Positions 56,266-64,000 of a stretch of DNA of 64,000 nucleotides are shown piece by piece (position 1 is the first letter of the stretch; the number at the start of each line of letters is the position of its first letter). Origin of the DNA: Clostridium senegalense JC122 (GTDB lineage: Bacteria > Bacillota > Clostridia > Clostridiales > Clostridiaceae); assembly GCF_000285575.1 (NCBI RefSeq), contig NZ_HE611051.1, positions 19,626 to 83,625 on the forward strand, in the 5' to 3' direction. Made by a program: the position numbers and the translations under genes. The notes beneath the pieces are model-generated. The model did not search any database and was not told where the DNA came from. It worked only from the letters and a program-made list of their open reading frames with translations.

Positions 56266-57324
56266 CTAAACCACAGATACAATAACTAAATTTAGTTCTT
56301 TTAATAAATTAATTTCATAAAATTTAATTGGCATTCTTGTTTTATAATCATATAATATCCTAATAATTGGCCTATCAGGAAAATTTTCATTTTGTTTTAT
56401 TACATACCCTTCTCTTCCATCAGATAATTTAACACAACTCCCTAATGGATAAACAGAAAATACCTTTCTAAAACATCTTACAACCTCTTCATCAAAACTT
56501 CTTCCAGAATCAGATAATATAAGTTCATACGCATCCTTAGGTGAAAATCTTTTTCTATAGCTCCTATCACTACTTACAGCATCATAAACATCGCATACAG
56601 ATACAATTTTAGCTTTTTTATTTATTTGTAAATCTCTCAATCCATATGGATAACCTTTTCCATTAACTTTTTCATGATGTTGCTCTACGATTTTTAATGC
56701 ACTTTCTGGTATAGCCATATTTTTTTCCAGAATTTCTATACCATATAATGGATGTTTTTTTATTTCTTCAAATTCTTTTGAAGTTAAGGGGCCTTTCTTA
56801 TCTATTACTGATATTGGAACTTTTACTTTTCCAACATCATGAAGTATACCACCTACTACTAAATCATTTAATTCATTTTTTTTAAGGCCAATGCCAATTC
56901 CCATAAATGCCGCCATTACACCAGTATCTACACTATGTATCATAGTGTAGTTATCATAGGTCTTAACATCAAATAAACTTTTATTTATATCCCCATCATC
57001 TAATATATAATTAATTAAATCTGTCACTCTATTTAAATATTCTTTTGTGGTTGTCTTATTAAACATTCCTACATTGTTCATAACTTTATTCAAAGATTTG
57101 ACTGTGTCTTGCTTTAATACATTTAATTTATAATCCTCAACATCCACATCATCTAATCTTTTATCTTCAATATATATATAATAAACTCCTAATTTTTCAA
57201 GATTCTTTATGTATCTCTTTGTCAATTTAACTCCAGACTTTAATAGTATTCTACCATCATTATCAAATACAGTTTTACCTAAAATCTCCGAGTCGGTTAC
57301 ATTTCCAATATACTCTAAACGCAT
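56266..57324 (-). CDS. HD-GYP domain protein (cyclic-di-GMP phosphodiesterase-like), copy 2
   Basis: 352 residues, same layout as copy 1: N-terminal ILGKTVFDNDGRILLKSGVKLT, HD-GYP ligands in HSVDTGVMAAF, GILHDVGKVKVP, HPLYGIEIL, QHHEKVNGKGYPYGLR and CDVYDAVSSDRSYR, and the C-terminal SCVKLSDGREGYVIKQN. Copies are near-colinear without indels, implying duplication, followed by the rhomboid gene being inserted or carried along. ATG 57324 follows AGGGGAAAG. Confidence 0.9.
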   Translation of the reverse strand: MRLEYIGNVTDSEILGKTVFDNDGRILLKSGVKLTKRYIKNLEKLGVYYIYIEDKRLDDVDVEDYKLNVLKQDTVKSLNKVMNNVGMFNKTTTKEYLNRVTDLINYILDDGDINKSLFDVKTYDNYTMIHSVDTGVMAAFMGIGIGLKKNELNDLVVGGILHDVGKVKVPISVIDKKGPLTSKEFEEIKKHPLYGIEILEKNMAIPESALKIVEQHHEKVNGKGYPYGLRDLQINKKAKIVSVCDVYDAVSSDRSYRKRFSPKDAYELILSDSGRSFDEEVVRCFRKVFSVYPLGSCVKLSDGREGYVIKQNENFPDRPIIRILYDYKTRMPIKFYEINLLKELNLVIVSVV

Positions 57325-57357
57325 CTTTCCCCTACCCTAACACCTTTAAATTTATTT

Positions 57358-57750
57358 TTAATCTATTTTTATATTTTTTATTTCATTAAAAGCCCTTTCC
57401 ATTTCCTGTTTTATTAATAAACATATTGTTTCTAATTTTTCTTTTATTACTGTATGTTCTTCATCATATTGAAATTTAATTATCCATGTAGGGTTATATT
57501 CTTCATCATACACATCTATATTGAACCCTTTTTCTTCAAATTTATCTTCATTAAAAACATCATATATTGCTGTATATTCCCATTCTTCTACATCCTTTTG
57601 GGTATCAAAGTATAAATTTATTGCATCACCATCATAAAATAATTTAGTAACATATTCAGCTCCTTCTCCTACTTCATAACTTCCTAATTCCTTAACTAGA
57701 TAATTTGTTTCTTTTTCTCTTTCCATAAGTACTAAAGATGAAAATTCCAT
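57358..57750 (-). CDS. Conserved acidic hypothetical protein
   Basis: 130 residues, acidic, no membrane segment: EFSSLVLMEREKETNYLVKE, LFYDGDAINLYFDTQKDVEEWEY, a long C-terminal helix (KLETICLLIKQEMERAF). I believe similar proteins of unknown function exist in clostridia but cannot name a characterised family. AAGGAAGG precedes ATG 57750. It is 33 nt upstream of the HD-GYP copy 2 gene and likely cotranscribed, so a link to cyclic-di-GMP signalling is possible. Confidence 0.75.
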   Translation of the reverse strand: MEFSSLVLMEREKETNYLVKELGSYEVGEGAEYVTKLFYDGDAINLYFDTQKDVEEWEYTAIYDVFNEDKFEEKGFNIDVYDEEYNPTWIIKFQYDEEHTVIKEKLETICLLIKQEMERAFNEIKNIKID

Positions 57751-57822
57751 TTAAAATACCTTCCTTTATGCATATTTTGTATTCTATTTAATATTATATT
57801 TAATGTAAAAATTATATTAGAG

Positions 57823-58179
57823 GTGATTTTTATACGTCTCAAATTTAATAAAAGCTATAAATTAAATAAATATATATTTATAACATTATTTTTAATTGTA
57901 ATCCTAGTTCTTTCATTAACTATTTATAATAATTATTGTGAAAATAATTGCAAAGATATAAACTACGCCATAAAAAAATATACCACTAAAGGTCTGTTTA
58001 ATAAATATAAACTATTCAAACTTGAAAGTTCCACTATAGAGTTTATAGACAATCATATTGCAATTGTTAAAGTAACTGGAATCATTAATAAAGCACCTTA
58101 TAACATTGTTGAATATAAACTAGAACTTCAACTAAATAAAAATGGTATATGGAAGATAGTGCAATACTATCTTCCTTAA
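57823..58179 (+). CDS. Small single-pass membrane protein, unknown
   Basis: Up to 118 residues: a basic head, one membrane helix (YIFITLFLIVILVLSLTIY) and a beta-rich ectodomain (STIEFIDNHIAIVKVTGII, EYKLELQLNKNGIWKIVQYYL) resembling small NTF2/DUF4878-like domains; the match is weak. The start is problematic: GTG 57823 lies inside the AGAGGTG ribosome site, and a codon 6 nt after that site is ATA. A 10-bp inverted repeat (GGAAGATAGT/ACTATCTTCC) overlaps its last codons. Function unknown. Confidence 0.6.
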   Translation: MIFIRLKFNKSYKLNKYIFITLFLIVILVLSLTIYNNYCENNCKDINYAIKKYTTKGLFNKYKLFKLESSTIEFIDNHIAIVKVTGIINKAPYNIVEYKLELQLNKNGIWKIVQYYLP

Positions 58180-58186
58180 GTAATTT

Positions 58187-58612
58187 TTACTTTTTACTTA
58201 TTTTATTGCATTCTTTACATATTCCATTTTTCACATCTATACATTGATCTGTAATTATTACACCTGTTTTTAATCTAATGTATTCTCTAAGCTTCGGCAT
58301 AGGACATTCAATCTCAAAAGCTTTATTACATCTCTCACAAATTATAGTATGCATATGAATATCCTCTTGAATAGAATAAACATATATATTATTATCTAAA
58401 ATATCCTTTTCAATTATATTTTTATTTACTAATACATCTAAATTTCTGTATACAGTTGATAAATCTATACCTATTAATGTTTTTCTAATATTCTCCCATA
58501 TTTCATTAGCTGATAAACATTTATCTGATTTAAAAAGCAACTCTAATATACTAACTCTAGCCTTTGTAACTTTTAAATTCTTTTCTTTAAGATTTTTACA
58601 TACATCCAACAT
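58187..58612 (-). CDS. Fur-family metalloregulator
   Basis: 141 residues: winged helix with VTKARVSILELLF and LSTVYRNLDVLV, hinge, then HMHTIICERCNKAFEIE and C-terminal CKEC, giving two CxxC zinc motifs. The residue set differs from the PerR copy at 24226 and fits Zur or Fur better. The zinc importer znuACB in this window would be a natural target if it is Zur. ATG-type start at 58612 follows AAGGTGATA. A perfect 20-bp palindrome lies just upstream. Confidence 0.85.
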   Translation of the reverse strand: MLDVCKNLKEKNLKVTKARVSILELLFKSDKCLSANEIWENIRKTLIGIDLSTVYRNLDVLVNKNIIEKDILDNNIYVYSIQEDIHMHTIICERCNKAFEIECPMPKLREYIRLKTGVIITDQCIDVKNGICKECNKISKK

Positions 58613-58634
58613 ATCACCTTAATTCTTTTTTAAA

Positions 58635-58654
58635 TATATTATTTAAATAATATA
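58635..58654. promoter_or_regulatory. Perfect 20-bp palindrome upstream of the Fur-family gene
   Basis: TATATTATTT/AAATAATATA, 23 nt before the start codon. It could be an autoregulatory Fur-type box, but consists only of A and T, so chance is a real alternative. Confidence 0.4.
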
Positions 58655-58983
58655 CTTACAATAATTATATCATTTTAGACATATTAAAAAAATAACAGTT
58701 GAAAATTTCCAATTATATTTGTGTAAATAAAAATTATCAATACCTTAATATATACTCTTAAACATACATTGCACAAAACTTCAAAGGTCATTAATGTATT
58801 ATTTTACATTATATAAGGTTATAACTTATATTCATTAATATATTTTACACATCTTTCTCTAACTAAACAACAAATTCCATAATTATAAATTATTATGTTT
58901 CTTTCTAATAAAAAATATCAATAAAAAACTGTTTCAAAATAGAATTATATACTCTACTTTAAAACAGTTATTATTATATGTAC
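58655..58983. other. AT-rich interval between nupC end and the Fur-family promoter
   Basis: No gene or known RNA recognised. Its left-transcribed end carries the nupC terminator (58922-58970). Confidence 0.5.
58922..58970. terminator. Imperfect stem-loop terminator near nupC
   Basis: AACTGTTTTAAAGTAGA pairs with TCTATTTTGAAACAGTT (58969-58927, minus) and is followed by TTTTATT on the minus strand, 14 nt after the nupC stop. Confidence 0.8.
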
Positions 58984-60162
58984 TTATACTATCATTCCTA
59001 TTATAGATGCAGTTATTAATGTAGATATAGTTCCCGAAAGCAACGCCCTTAATCCATTTCTTGTAACTTCTTCTCTTCTTTCAGGTGCTAAGATTGAAAA
59101 TCCTCCAATTTGGATACCTATAGATGATAAATTAGCAAAATTGCATAATGCAACAGACAATACAGCTATAGTTCTTGGTGAAAGTGTATTTATTATAGCT
59201 GACATATCACTAAATGCAACAAATTCATTTACTGCCATCTTAGTCCCAATTAAAGAAGCAAAGCTTGCTGCTTCACTTGAAGGAATGTGAAACAATATAC
59301 TTAACGGTCTTAATAAAAATCCTAATATAGATGTTATACTTAATCCCACAACTCCTAAAACACTATTTATTAATGCCATTAATCCTATAAAAGCTATAAG
59401 GCTAGCACCAACATTTAATGCTAATTGTAATCCTTGACCGGTTCCTTCACCTATCGCATCAAACACATTTTTTGCTGTACTGTTTTCTATTTTTACATCC
59501 TTAATCTCAATATCTTCTGCTTCTGGATATAATATTTTGGAAACCATAAGAGTACTGAAAGGAACAGAAAATATAGCTATAAGAAGATATTTCGAATCTA
59601 TCCCCATCATAGAATATCCTCCAAGTATAGCTGCTGATGCACTGCCAAATCCAGCTGCCATTACAGCAAACAATTCAGATTTAGTCATAGATTTCAAGTA
59701 AGGTTTTATAAGTATAGGTGCTTCTGTACCACCTAAAAATATATTACCTACTGCATTGAAGCTTTCACCTAAAGTTGTACCCATAATTTTTGATACTGCT
59801 TTACCAATTATATTAACTATAATTGGTAGAATTTTAAGATAATATAATAAAGAAACTAGTGCTGAAGTAAATACTATTAGTCCTAATACATTAATGGCGA
59901 ATACAAATCCTAAAGATAAATCTCCAAATACAAATTTTATTCCCTCAAATCCATTGTTAAATATACTATTTAGTCCATTTGCTATTGCCATTAAAATCTT
60001 TTGCCCTATTGACACTTTTAATACAAAAATTGCTAAAAACACTTGAACTAAAATCCCTGGAATAATTATTTTATATTTTATCGCTTTTCTATTATTTGAA
60101 AATAAAACAGCTAAACCTAATAATAAAATTATAGCAATTAATCCAAATAAAATATTTACCAT
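58984..60162 (-). CDS. nupC: Concentrative nucleoside transporter (NupC/CNT family)
   Basis: 392 residues, about ten membrane segments. CNT signatures: GGTEAPILIKPYLKSMTKSEL, FAVMAAGFGSASAAILGGY, IPSSEAASFASLIGTKMAVNEFVAF and FANLSSIGIQIGG. Imports nucleosides with H+ or Na+. The start ATG 60162 has AGGAGG 7 nt upstream; the frame extends 14 codons further without need. Terminators on both sides suggest a single-gene unit. Confidence 0.92.
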   Translation of the reverse strand: MVNILFGLIAIILLLGLAVLFSNNRKAIKYKIIIPGILVQVFLAIFVLKVSIGQKILMAIANGLNSIFNNGFEGIKFVFGDLSLGFVFAINVLGLIVFTSALVSLLYYLKILPIIVNIIGKAVSKIMGTTLGESFNAVGNIFLGGTEAPILIKPYLKSMTKSELFAVMAAGFGSASAAILGGYSMMGIDSKYLLIAIFSVPFSTLMVSKILYPEAEDIEIKDVKIENSTAKNVFDAIGEGTGQGLQLALNVGASLIAFIGLMALINSVLGVVGLSITSILGFLLRPLSILFHIPSSEAASFASLIGTKMAVNEFVAFSDMSAIINTLSPRTIAVLSVALCNFANLSSIGIQIGGFSILAPERREEVTRNGLRALLSGTISTLITASIIGMIV

Positions 60163-60209
60163 AAAAATACCTCCTATATTTTTTAATAATTTATAAAACT
60201 CCACTAACT

Positions 60210-60243
60210 AAAAAAGATAATAGTTTAAACCATTATCTTTTTT
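60210..60243 (-). terminator. Terminator of pepD
   Basis: AAAAAAGATAAT/ATTATCTTTTTT (60210-60221 with 60232-60243), about 170 nt after the pepD stop; the interval between is AT-rich and empty. Confidence 0.7.
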
Positions 60244-60414
60244 AATTAAAAGTTAGAATTTTAATAATGAAATTCTAACTTATTTTATCACAAAAAAGTT
60301 TATTAACCTTATTTTAAAATTATTAAAAAATATAAGAAAAATTAAATTAAATTCAACATTTTCAATATTCAATTTTATCTTATATAAATACAATTTACTT
60401 TATATAAGTTATAA

Positions 60415-61875
60415 TTATTTTGCTTCTTTTAATACTTCCACTAAGAAATTAAACATTCTTTCTGTTGAAGATATAATTAAATGTTCACCTGGTGTATGAA
60501 CATCAAATATATTTGGGCCAAAAGAAATCTGGTCTAATTCTCCATTAAATTTATCTCCTATTAGTCCACATTCAAGCCCAGCATGTATTGCTGTTATCTC
60601 TGCTTCTTTATTAAACATTTCTTTATATACTTTTGTAAATATATTTCTTATTGCTGATTTTGATTTATATTGCCATTCTGGATAATCTGCTTGAAAATCA
60701 ATAGTTCCACCTAACATTTCTGTTAAAACTATCATTTCATCACATATAGCTTTTTTTAATGATTTAACGGAACTTCTTACAGCGCTGTCAAATTTAACAG
60801 AGTTGTTTTCAGTTGTAACAACACCTACATTTGTTGAACTCTGAACAAGACCTTCTATAGCCATACTCATTGTTTTAACCCCATTAGGAATTAAAAATAA
60901 CATTCTTAATACTTGCATTGTTGAATTTAAATCAAAAACTTTTTCTATATTTTCTTTAGCTTTTTCACAAGTTAATTCTATATCATCATCTATTCCTTGG
61001 AATTCATTTTTAAACACTTTAAGCCATTCTGAAACTTTAACTTGTATTTTAGATATATCTTCTTTAGAAACTTCTATAATTGCTTCTGCCTCTCTTGGAA
61101 TAGCATTCATCTTAGCTCCACCATTTATATCAGCCAATTTGAAATCTATAATAGAATTTAAATCCATTAAAAATCTTCCTATTAATTTATTAGAATTTCC
61201 TCTTTCTTTATTAATCTCCATTCCAGAATGTCCGCCTTTTAATCCTTTTACAGATATTTTCAGCAATTCTTTCTCACTACATAATTCTTCTTTTTTAACT
61301 GGTATTGAAATATCTACTCTAACACCACCTGAACAACTTACTAAAAATTTACCTTCTTCTTCTGAATCTATATTTATAAGTGTTCTTCCATCTAAATTTT
61401 CAGGGTTTAAACTCATAGCACCGCCCATGCCAGTTTCTTCTTCTGTAGTTACTACTAATTCTATTGGTGGATGTTGTATTTCATTTGAATCTAATATTGC
61501 TAACCCAAAAGCTACTGCAATTCCATTATCAGCCCCCAATGTAGTTCCATCTGCCTTTAAAATATCTCCTTCAACAATAAAAGCAATAGGGTCTTTTTCA
61601 AAATCATGTTCTGTAGATTTATTTTTTTCACAAACCATATCCATATGACCTTGAAGTATTATTCCTTTTGAATTCTCATATCCTTTTGTAGCTGGTTTTT
61701 TAATTATTATATTTAGAGCATCATCTTGAATAACTTCTAAATTTCTCTCTTTTGCAAATTTTACAAGCCAATCACTTACTGCTTTTTCATTACCAGACCC
61801 TCTTGGAATTTCATTCATTTCTTTAAAAAACTTAAATGCTGAATAAGATTTTAATCCTTTTAATTCATTAATCAT
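60415..61875 (-). CDS. pepD: Aminoacyl-histidine dipeptidase (M20 peptidase D)
   Basis: 486 residues. Zinc ligands and catalytic residues: LQGHMDMVCEK (His, Asp), TLGADNGIAVAFG (bridging Asp), VTTEEETGMGGA (general base Glu and ligand), and AGLECGLIG near the C-terminus. Dimerisation domain inserted at about 205-390. Cleaves Xaa-His and other dipeptides. ATG 61875 is 9 nt from AGAGAGG; ATG 61884 abuts that site and is less likely. mntP lies 15 nt upstream, so cotranscription is likely. Confidence 0.93.
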   Translation of the reverse strand: MINELKGLKSYSAFKFFKEMNEIPRGSGNEKAVSDWLVKFAKERNLEVIQDDALNIIIKKPATKGYENSKGIILQGHMDMVCEKNKSTEHDFEKDPIAFIVEGDILKADGTTLGADNGIAVAFGLAILDSNEIQHPPIELVVTTEEETGMGGAMSLNPENLDGRTLINIDSEEEGKFLVSCSGGVRVDISIPVKKEELCSEKELLKISVKGLKGGHSGMEINKERGNSNKLIGRFLMDLNSIIDFKLADINGGAKMNAIPREAEAIIEVSKEDISKIQVKVSEWLKVFKNEFQGIDDDIELTCEKAKENIEKVFDLNSTMQVLRMLFLIPNGVKTMSMAIEGLVQSSTNVGVVTTENNSVKFDSAVRSSVKSLKKAICDEMIVLTEMLGGTIDFQADYPEWQYKSKSAIRNIFTKVYKEMFNKEAEITAIHAGLECGLIGDKFNGELDQISFGPNIFDVHTPGEHLIISSTERMFNFLVEVLKEAK

Positions 61876-61890
61876 TTTTTTCATCCTCTC

Positions 61891-62439
61891 TTATAAAAAA
61901 ATCATCTTTAATCCAAATAAAATTAATATCACCCCACCTATATAGTTTGCATATTTACCTATTAAATTTATTCTGCCTAAATATTTTGAAATTATGAAGG
62001 ATATTATACTCATAATTAAAGCAATGCTTCCAATAATTAAACTATATATCATTAAAATACCATAAGTAATATTTATTAAGGTTATAAAACCTACAACCAT
62101 TGCATCTATACTCACTGATATTCCAATTATAAAGTATATTTTTCCACTTAGTAGTGGATATTCTCCTTGGTTTTCCATGCCCTCTTTAATCATCATTATA
62201 CCAACTATAGCTATAACCATTCCACTTATAATAGTTGGTACTGTTATTATATTATCTGAAAAAGTTTTTCCAAGGCTTCCACCTATAAAAGAAAATAAGA
62301 ACTGAAAGAACCCAAAGGATAATGTTAAACAGCATTTATCTTTCATTTCTACCTTCTCATTTAAACCAATTCCAAATGCTACTGCTGATGCATCTAATCC
62401 AACAGCAATGGCTATCCACACAAGTTGAATAATGCTCAT
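61891..62439 (-). CDS. mntP: MntP-family manganese efflux pump
   Basis: 182 residues, six membrane helices in two inverted halves. The paired acidic motifs AVGLDASAVAFGIG and SVSIDAMVVGF are the DUF204/MntP hallmark. Exports Mn2+ in characterised members. ATG 62439 follows GGAGGC. No yybP-ykoY riboswitch was seen upstream; instead a hairpin with T-tail lies at 62548-62576. Confidence 0.87.
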   Translation of the reverse strand: MSIIQLVWIAIAVGLDASAVAFGIGLNEKVEMKDKCCLTLSFGFFQFLFSFIGGSLGKTFSDNIITVPTIISGMVIAIVGIMMIKEGMENQGEYPLLSGKIYFIIGISVSIDAMVVGFITLINITYGILMIYSLIIGSIALIMSIISFIISKYLGRINLIGKYANYIGGVILILFGLKMIFL

Positions 62440-62759
62440 CTAAGCCTCCATTTAATTAATTAGTAAACATGAAAAACTACGTATATAAGGCTCTGCTCTA
62501 AAGTTCTATTATATACCTTTATCACTCTAGAAATCTTTATATAAATAAAAAACTATATTAGTGACTAGTTTTTTATTATTCTTAATTTAAATAAAAATTT
62601 TAATTTATAATTTGTCCTTTAAACTTGTATCCCTATATACATATATATATATGTATATTTATTATAATAATAATTATTATGATTTATTGAGTAATTATTG
62701 TCAATAATATAATAAAAGTATATAATTTTCCTAGGCTCTTAATGATGAGGTGTTAATTT
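62440..62759. promoter_or_regulatory. Divergent mntP/corA regulatory region
   Basis: 320 nt. For corA: -35 TTGTCA (62698-62703), 17-nt spacer, -10 TATAAT (62721-62726). For mntP (minus): TATAAT within GGTATATAATAG near 62510. Also a hairpin AAAAACTA/TAGTTTTT (62548-62576) and a 22-bp palindrome of TATAC and (AT)n (62636-62657). Confidence 0.6.
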
Positions 62760-63698
62760 ATGCTTTCAATTTACAAAAGTGAGCTTAGCGGTAATTTAAA
62801 TAAAATAAATACTATTCAAAATGGATGCTGGATTAATATGATTAATCCAACTGATGAAGAAGCTCATTTTGTATCTAATAAACTTAATATTCCATTAGAT
62901 TTTTTAAAAGCAGCGTTAGATGAAGAAGAAGGCTCTCGTATTGAAATTGAAGATGGTTGTATTTTAGTTATTATTGATATTCCTATTACTGATATAGATG
63001 ATAACTCATTAACTTATGATACTTATCCTTTGGCAATCATACATTCAAAAGATAATATAGTAACTGTATCTCTTAAAGACAGTAATATAATATGTGATTT
63101 TGAAAAAGGAAAAATCCAATCTTTTTATTCCTTTAAACGTTCAAGATTTATGTTGCAAATTTTATTTAGAGCAGCTAAATATTTCTTATTATATTTAAGA
63201 CAAATAAATAAAAAGAGCCTGTTAGTAGAAAAGAGTCTTTATAAATCAATAAGAAATAGGGAACTTTTTCAACTTTTATCTTTACAAAAATCACTAGTAT
63301 ATTTTTCAACATCTTTAAAATCTAATGAGGCTACATTACAAAAGTTACTTAAATTAGAAATGCTAAAAAAATATGATGAAGATACTGATTTATTAGAAGA
63401 TGTAATAATAGAAACCCGTCAGGCAATTGAAATGTGTAACATATATAGTGATGTTTTAAGTAGTACCACAGAAACTTTTGCTTCTATTATTTCTAACAAT
63501 CAAAATATGGTTATGAAATTTTTAACATCTGTTACAATTGTACTTTCTATACCAACTCTTATTTCTGGTGTATTTGGTATGAATGTTAGTGGAATTCCTT
63601 TCACTGATGGTAAATTTGGTTTTTTTATTACTGTATTAATAATATTAGTTATTACTGTATGTGTAGCACTACTTTTCAATAAAAAAGATATGTTTTAG
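62760..63698 (+). CDS. corA: CorA-family magnesium/divalent cation transporter
   Basis: 312 residues. Large N-terminal cytosolic funnel domain (GCWINMINPTDEEAHFVSNKL, long helical stalk with SLKSNEATLQKLLKLEML), then two C-terminal membrane helices with the conserved GMN loop in SGVFGMNVSG. Acidic/basic tail NKKDMF. Imports Mg2+ (or Co2+/Ni2+). Cobalt uptake would suit the cobalamin genes, but this is speculation. ATG 62760 is preceded by GATGAGGTG. Confidence 0.92.
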   Translation: MLSIYKSELSGNLNKINTIQNGCWINMINPTDEEAHFVSNKLNIPLDFLKAALDEEEGSRIEIEDGCILVIIDIPITDIDDNSLTYDTYPLAIIHSKDNIVTVSLKDSNIICDFEKGKIQSFYSFKRSRFMLQILFRAAKYFLLYLRQINKKSLLVEKSLYKSIRNRELFQLLSLQKSLVYFSTSLKSNEATLQKLLKLEMLKKYDEDTDLLEDVIIETRQAIEMCNIYSDVLSSTTETFASIISNNQNMVMKFLTSVTIVLSIPTLISGVFGMNVSGIPFTDGKFGFFITVLIILVITVCVALLFNKKDMF

Positions 63699-63709
63699 TT
63701 AATTATAAG

Positions 63710-63757
63710 AGTTATTTATCCTTAAAATAATTAATTTTTAAAGATAAATAACTTTTA
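63710..63757 (+). terminator. Terminator of corA
   Basis: AGTTATTTATC (63710-63720) / GATAAATAACT (63743-63753), extended inward by CTTAAAA/TTTTAAAG, then TTTTATAA. Confidence 0.85.
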
Positions 63758-63848
63758 TAACTTAAAAGCAGTTTAAATTATAAAAAGCTTTTGCTATAAT
63801 TGGTATAATATCCTCTTACAAAATTACTTTTAAAATAATTATTTGAAA

Positions 63849-63976
63849 GCTTGGATATTCAAAATAGTGAAACTTCCTCGGAAACACTTGGAATTCAACA
63901 CTACATTTTGTATGAAAATATTTTAAAATTATTGAGTAAATTTAAATGTGAGATTGTTTCTCTATATTTATCTAAT
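63849..63976 (+). repeat. Dispersed non-coding repeat, copy C (left end missing)
   Basis: Begins CTTGGATATTCAAAATAGTG, then ATTCAACACTACATTTTGTA, ATATTTTAAAATTATTGAGT, AAATTTAAATGTGAGATTG and TTTCTCTATA. It lacks the left hairpin half of copy A. A Shine-Dalgarno AAGGAGGTG at 63988-63996 follows, so a gene starts just beyond the right edge, directly downstream of the repeat. Confidence 0.82.
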
Positions 63977-64000
63977 AAACTTTATAAGGAGGTGTACATA

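Noticed and set aside
62440-62600. yybP-ykoY manganese riboswitch before mntP
   Set aside because: The conserved internal loops of that class are absent; only a simple hairpin and a promoter are seen.

Overview
The window is chromosomal DNA of a very A+T-rich, spore-forming, anaerobic Firmicute, almost certainly a Clostridium (sensu stricto). The reasons are the base composition and AT-biased codon use, strong AGGAGG-type ribosome binding sites, many GTG/TTG starts, the tig-clpP-clpX-lonB-lon-engB order, pyruvate formate-lyase with its activase, MurT/GatD peptidoglycan amidation, an ethanolamine (eut) operon controlled by an ANTAR regulator, and HD-GYP proteins. I cannot name the species. I saw no rRNA, tRNA, CRISPR array, prophage or intact insertion sequence.

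Layout. 1-3.7 kb: leftward start of a eut operon (eutG, eutS, eutP, eutV, eutW; the rest lies off the left edge). Two classical EutV dual-hairpin/terminator leaders precede eutG and eutS. 3.8-7.4 kb: a glycerophosphodiesterase, a frameshifted methyltransferase and an orphan PAS histidine kinase. 7.6-14.2 kb: ung-cobT, a DUF4397 protein, degV-padR with a perfect operator-like palindrome, and cobC-cobU-cobS for nucleotide-loop assembly of cobalamin, the cofactor of the ethanolamine ammonia-lyase expected in the eut operon. 14.6-17.3 kb: divergent znuA / znuCB zinc importer. 17.4-24.7 kb: a small siroheme/Fe-S reductase with a Crp/Fnr-type palindrome centred at about -41.5, ribokinase, an M50 protease, a NAGPA-type glycosidase with a TolB-like partner, PhoH and PerR.

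24.8-28.5 kb is the least ordinary part: a repeat-rich protein (seven MGMNPN units) followed by three extremely cysteine-rich small membrane-type proteins, two of them paralogues. 29-38 kb: CAAX-type protease, then the protein quality-control block. 40-43.3 kb: pflB-pflA. 43.5-49.5 kb: an unknown protein, aminopeptidase P, a frameshifted membrane-anchored TPR protein and murT-gatD. 49.6-57.8 kb: two tandem XRE-TPR regulators, an unlisted 59-residue basic membrane peptide, rhodanese, an RNase HI with a viroplasmin domain, and two paralogous HD-GYP proteins flanking a rhomboid protease. 58-64 kb: a Fur-family regulator, a CNT nucleoside transporter, pepD, mntP and corA.

Cross-cutting observations. 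(1) A dispersed ~130-160 bp non-coding repeat occurs three times (14.4, 28.8 and 63.9 kb). (2) Four genes (methyltransferase, TolB-like, CAAX protease, TPR protein) are each broken by a one-base shift at an A/T homopolymer. This may be sequencing indels or real slippage or phase variation, and should be settled before calling any of them pseudogenes. (3) Several promoters carry perfect palindromes with no assigned regulator.
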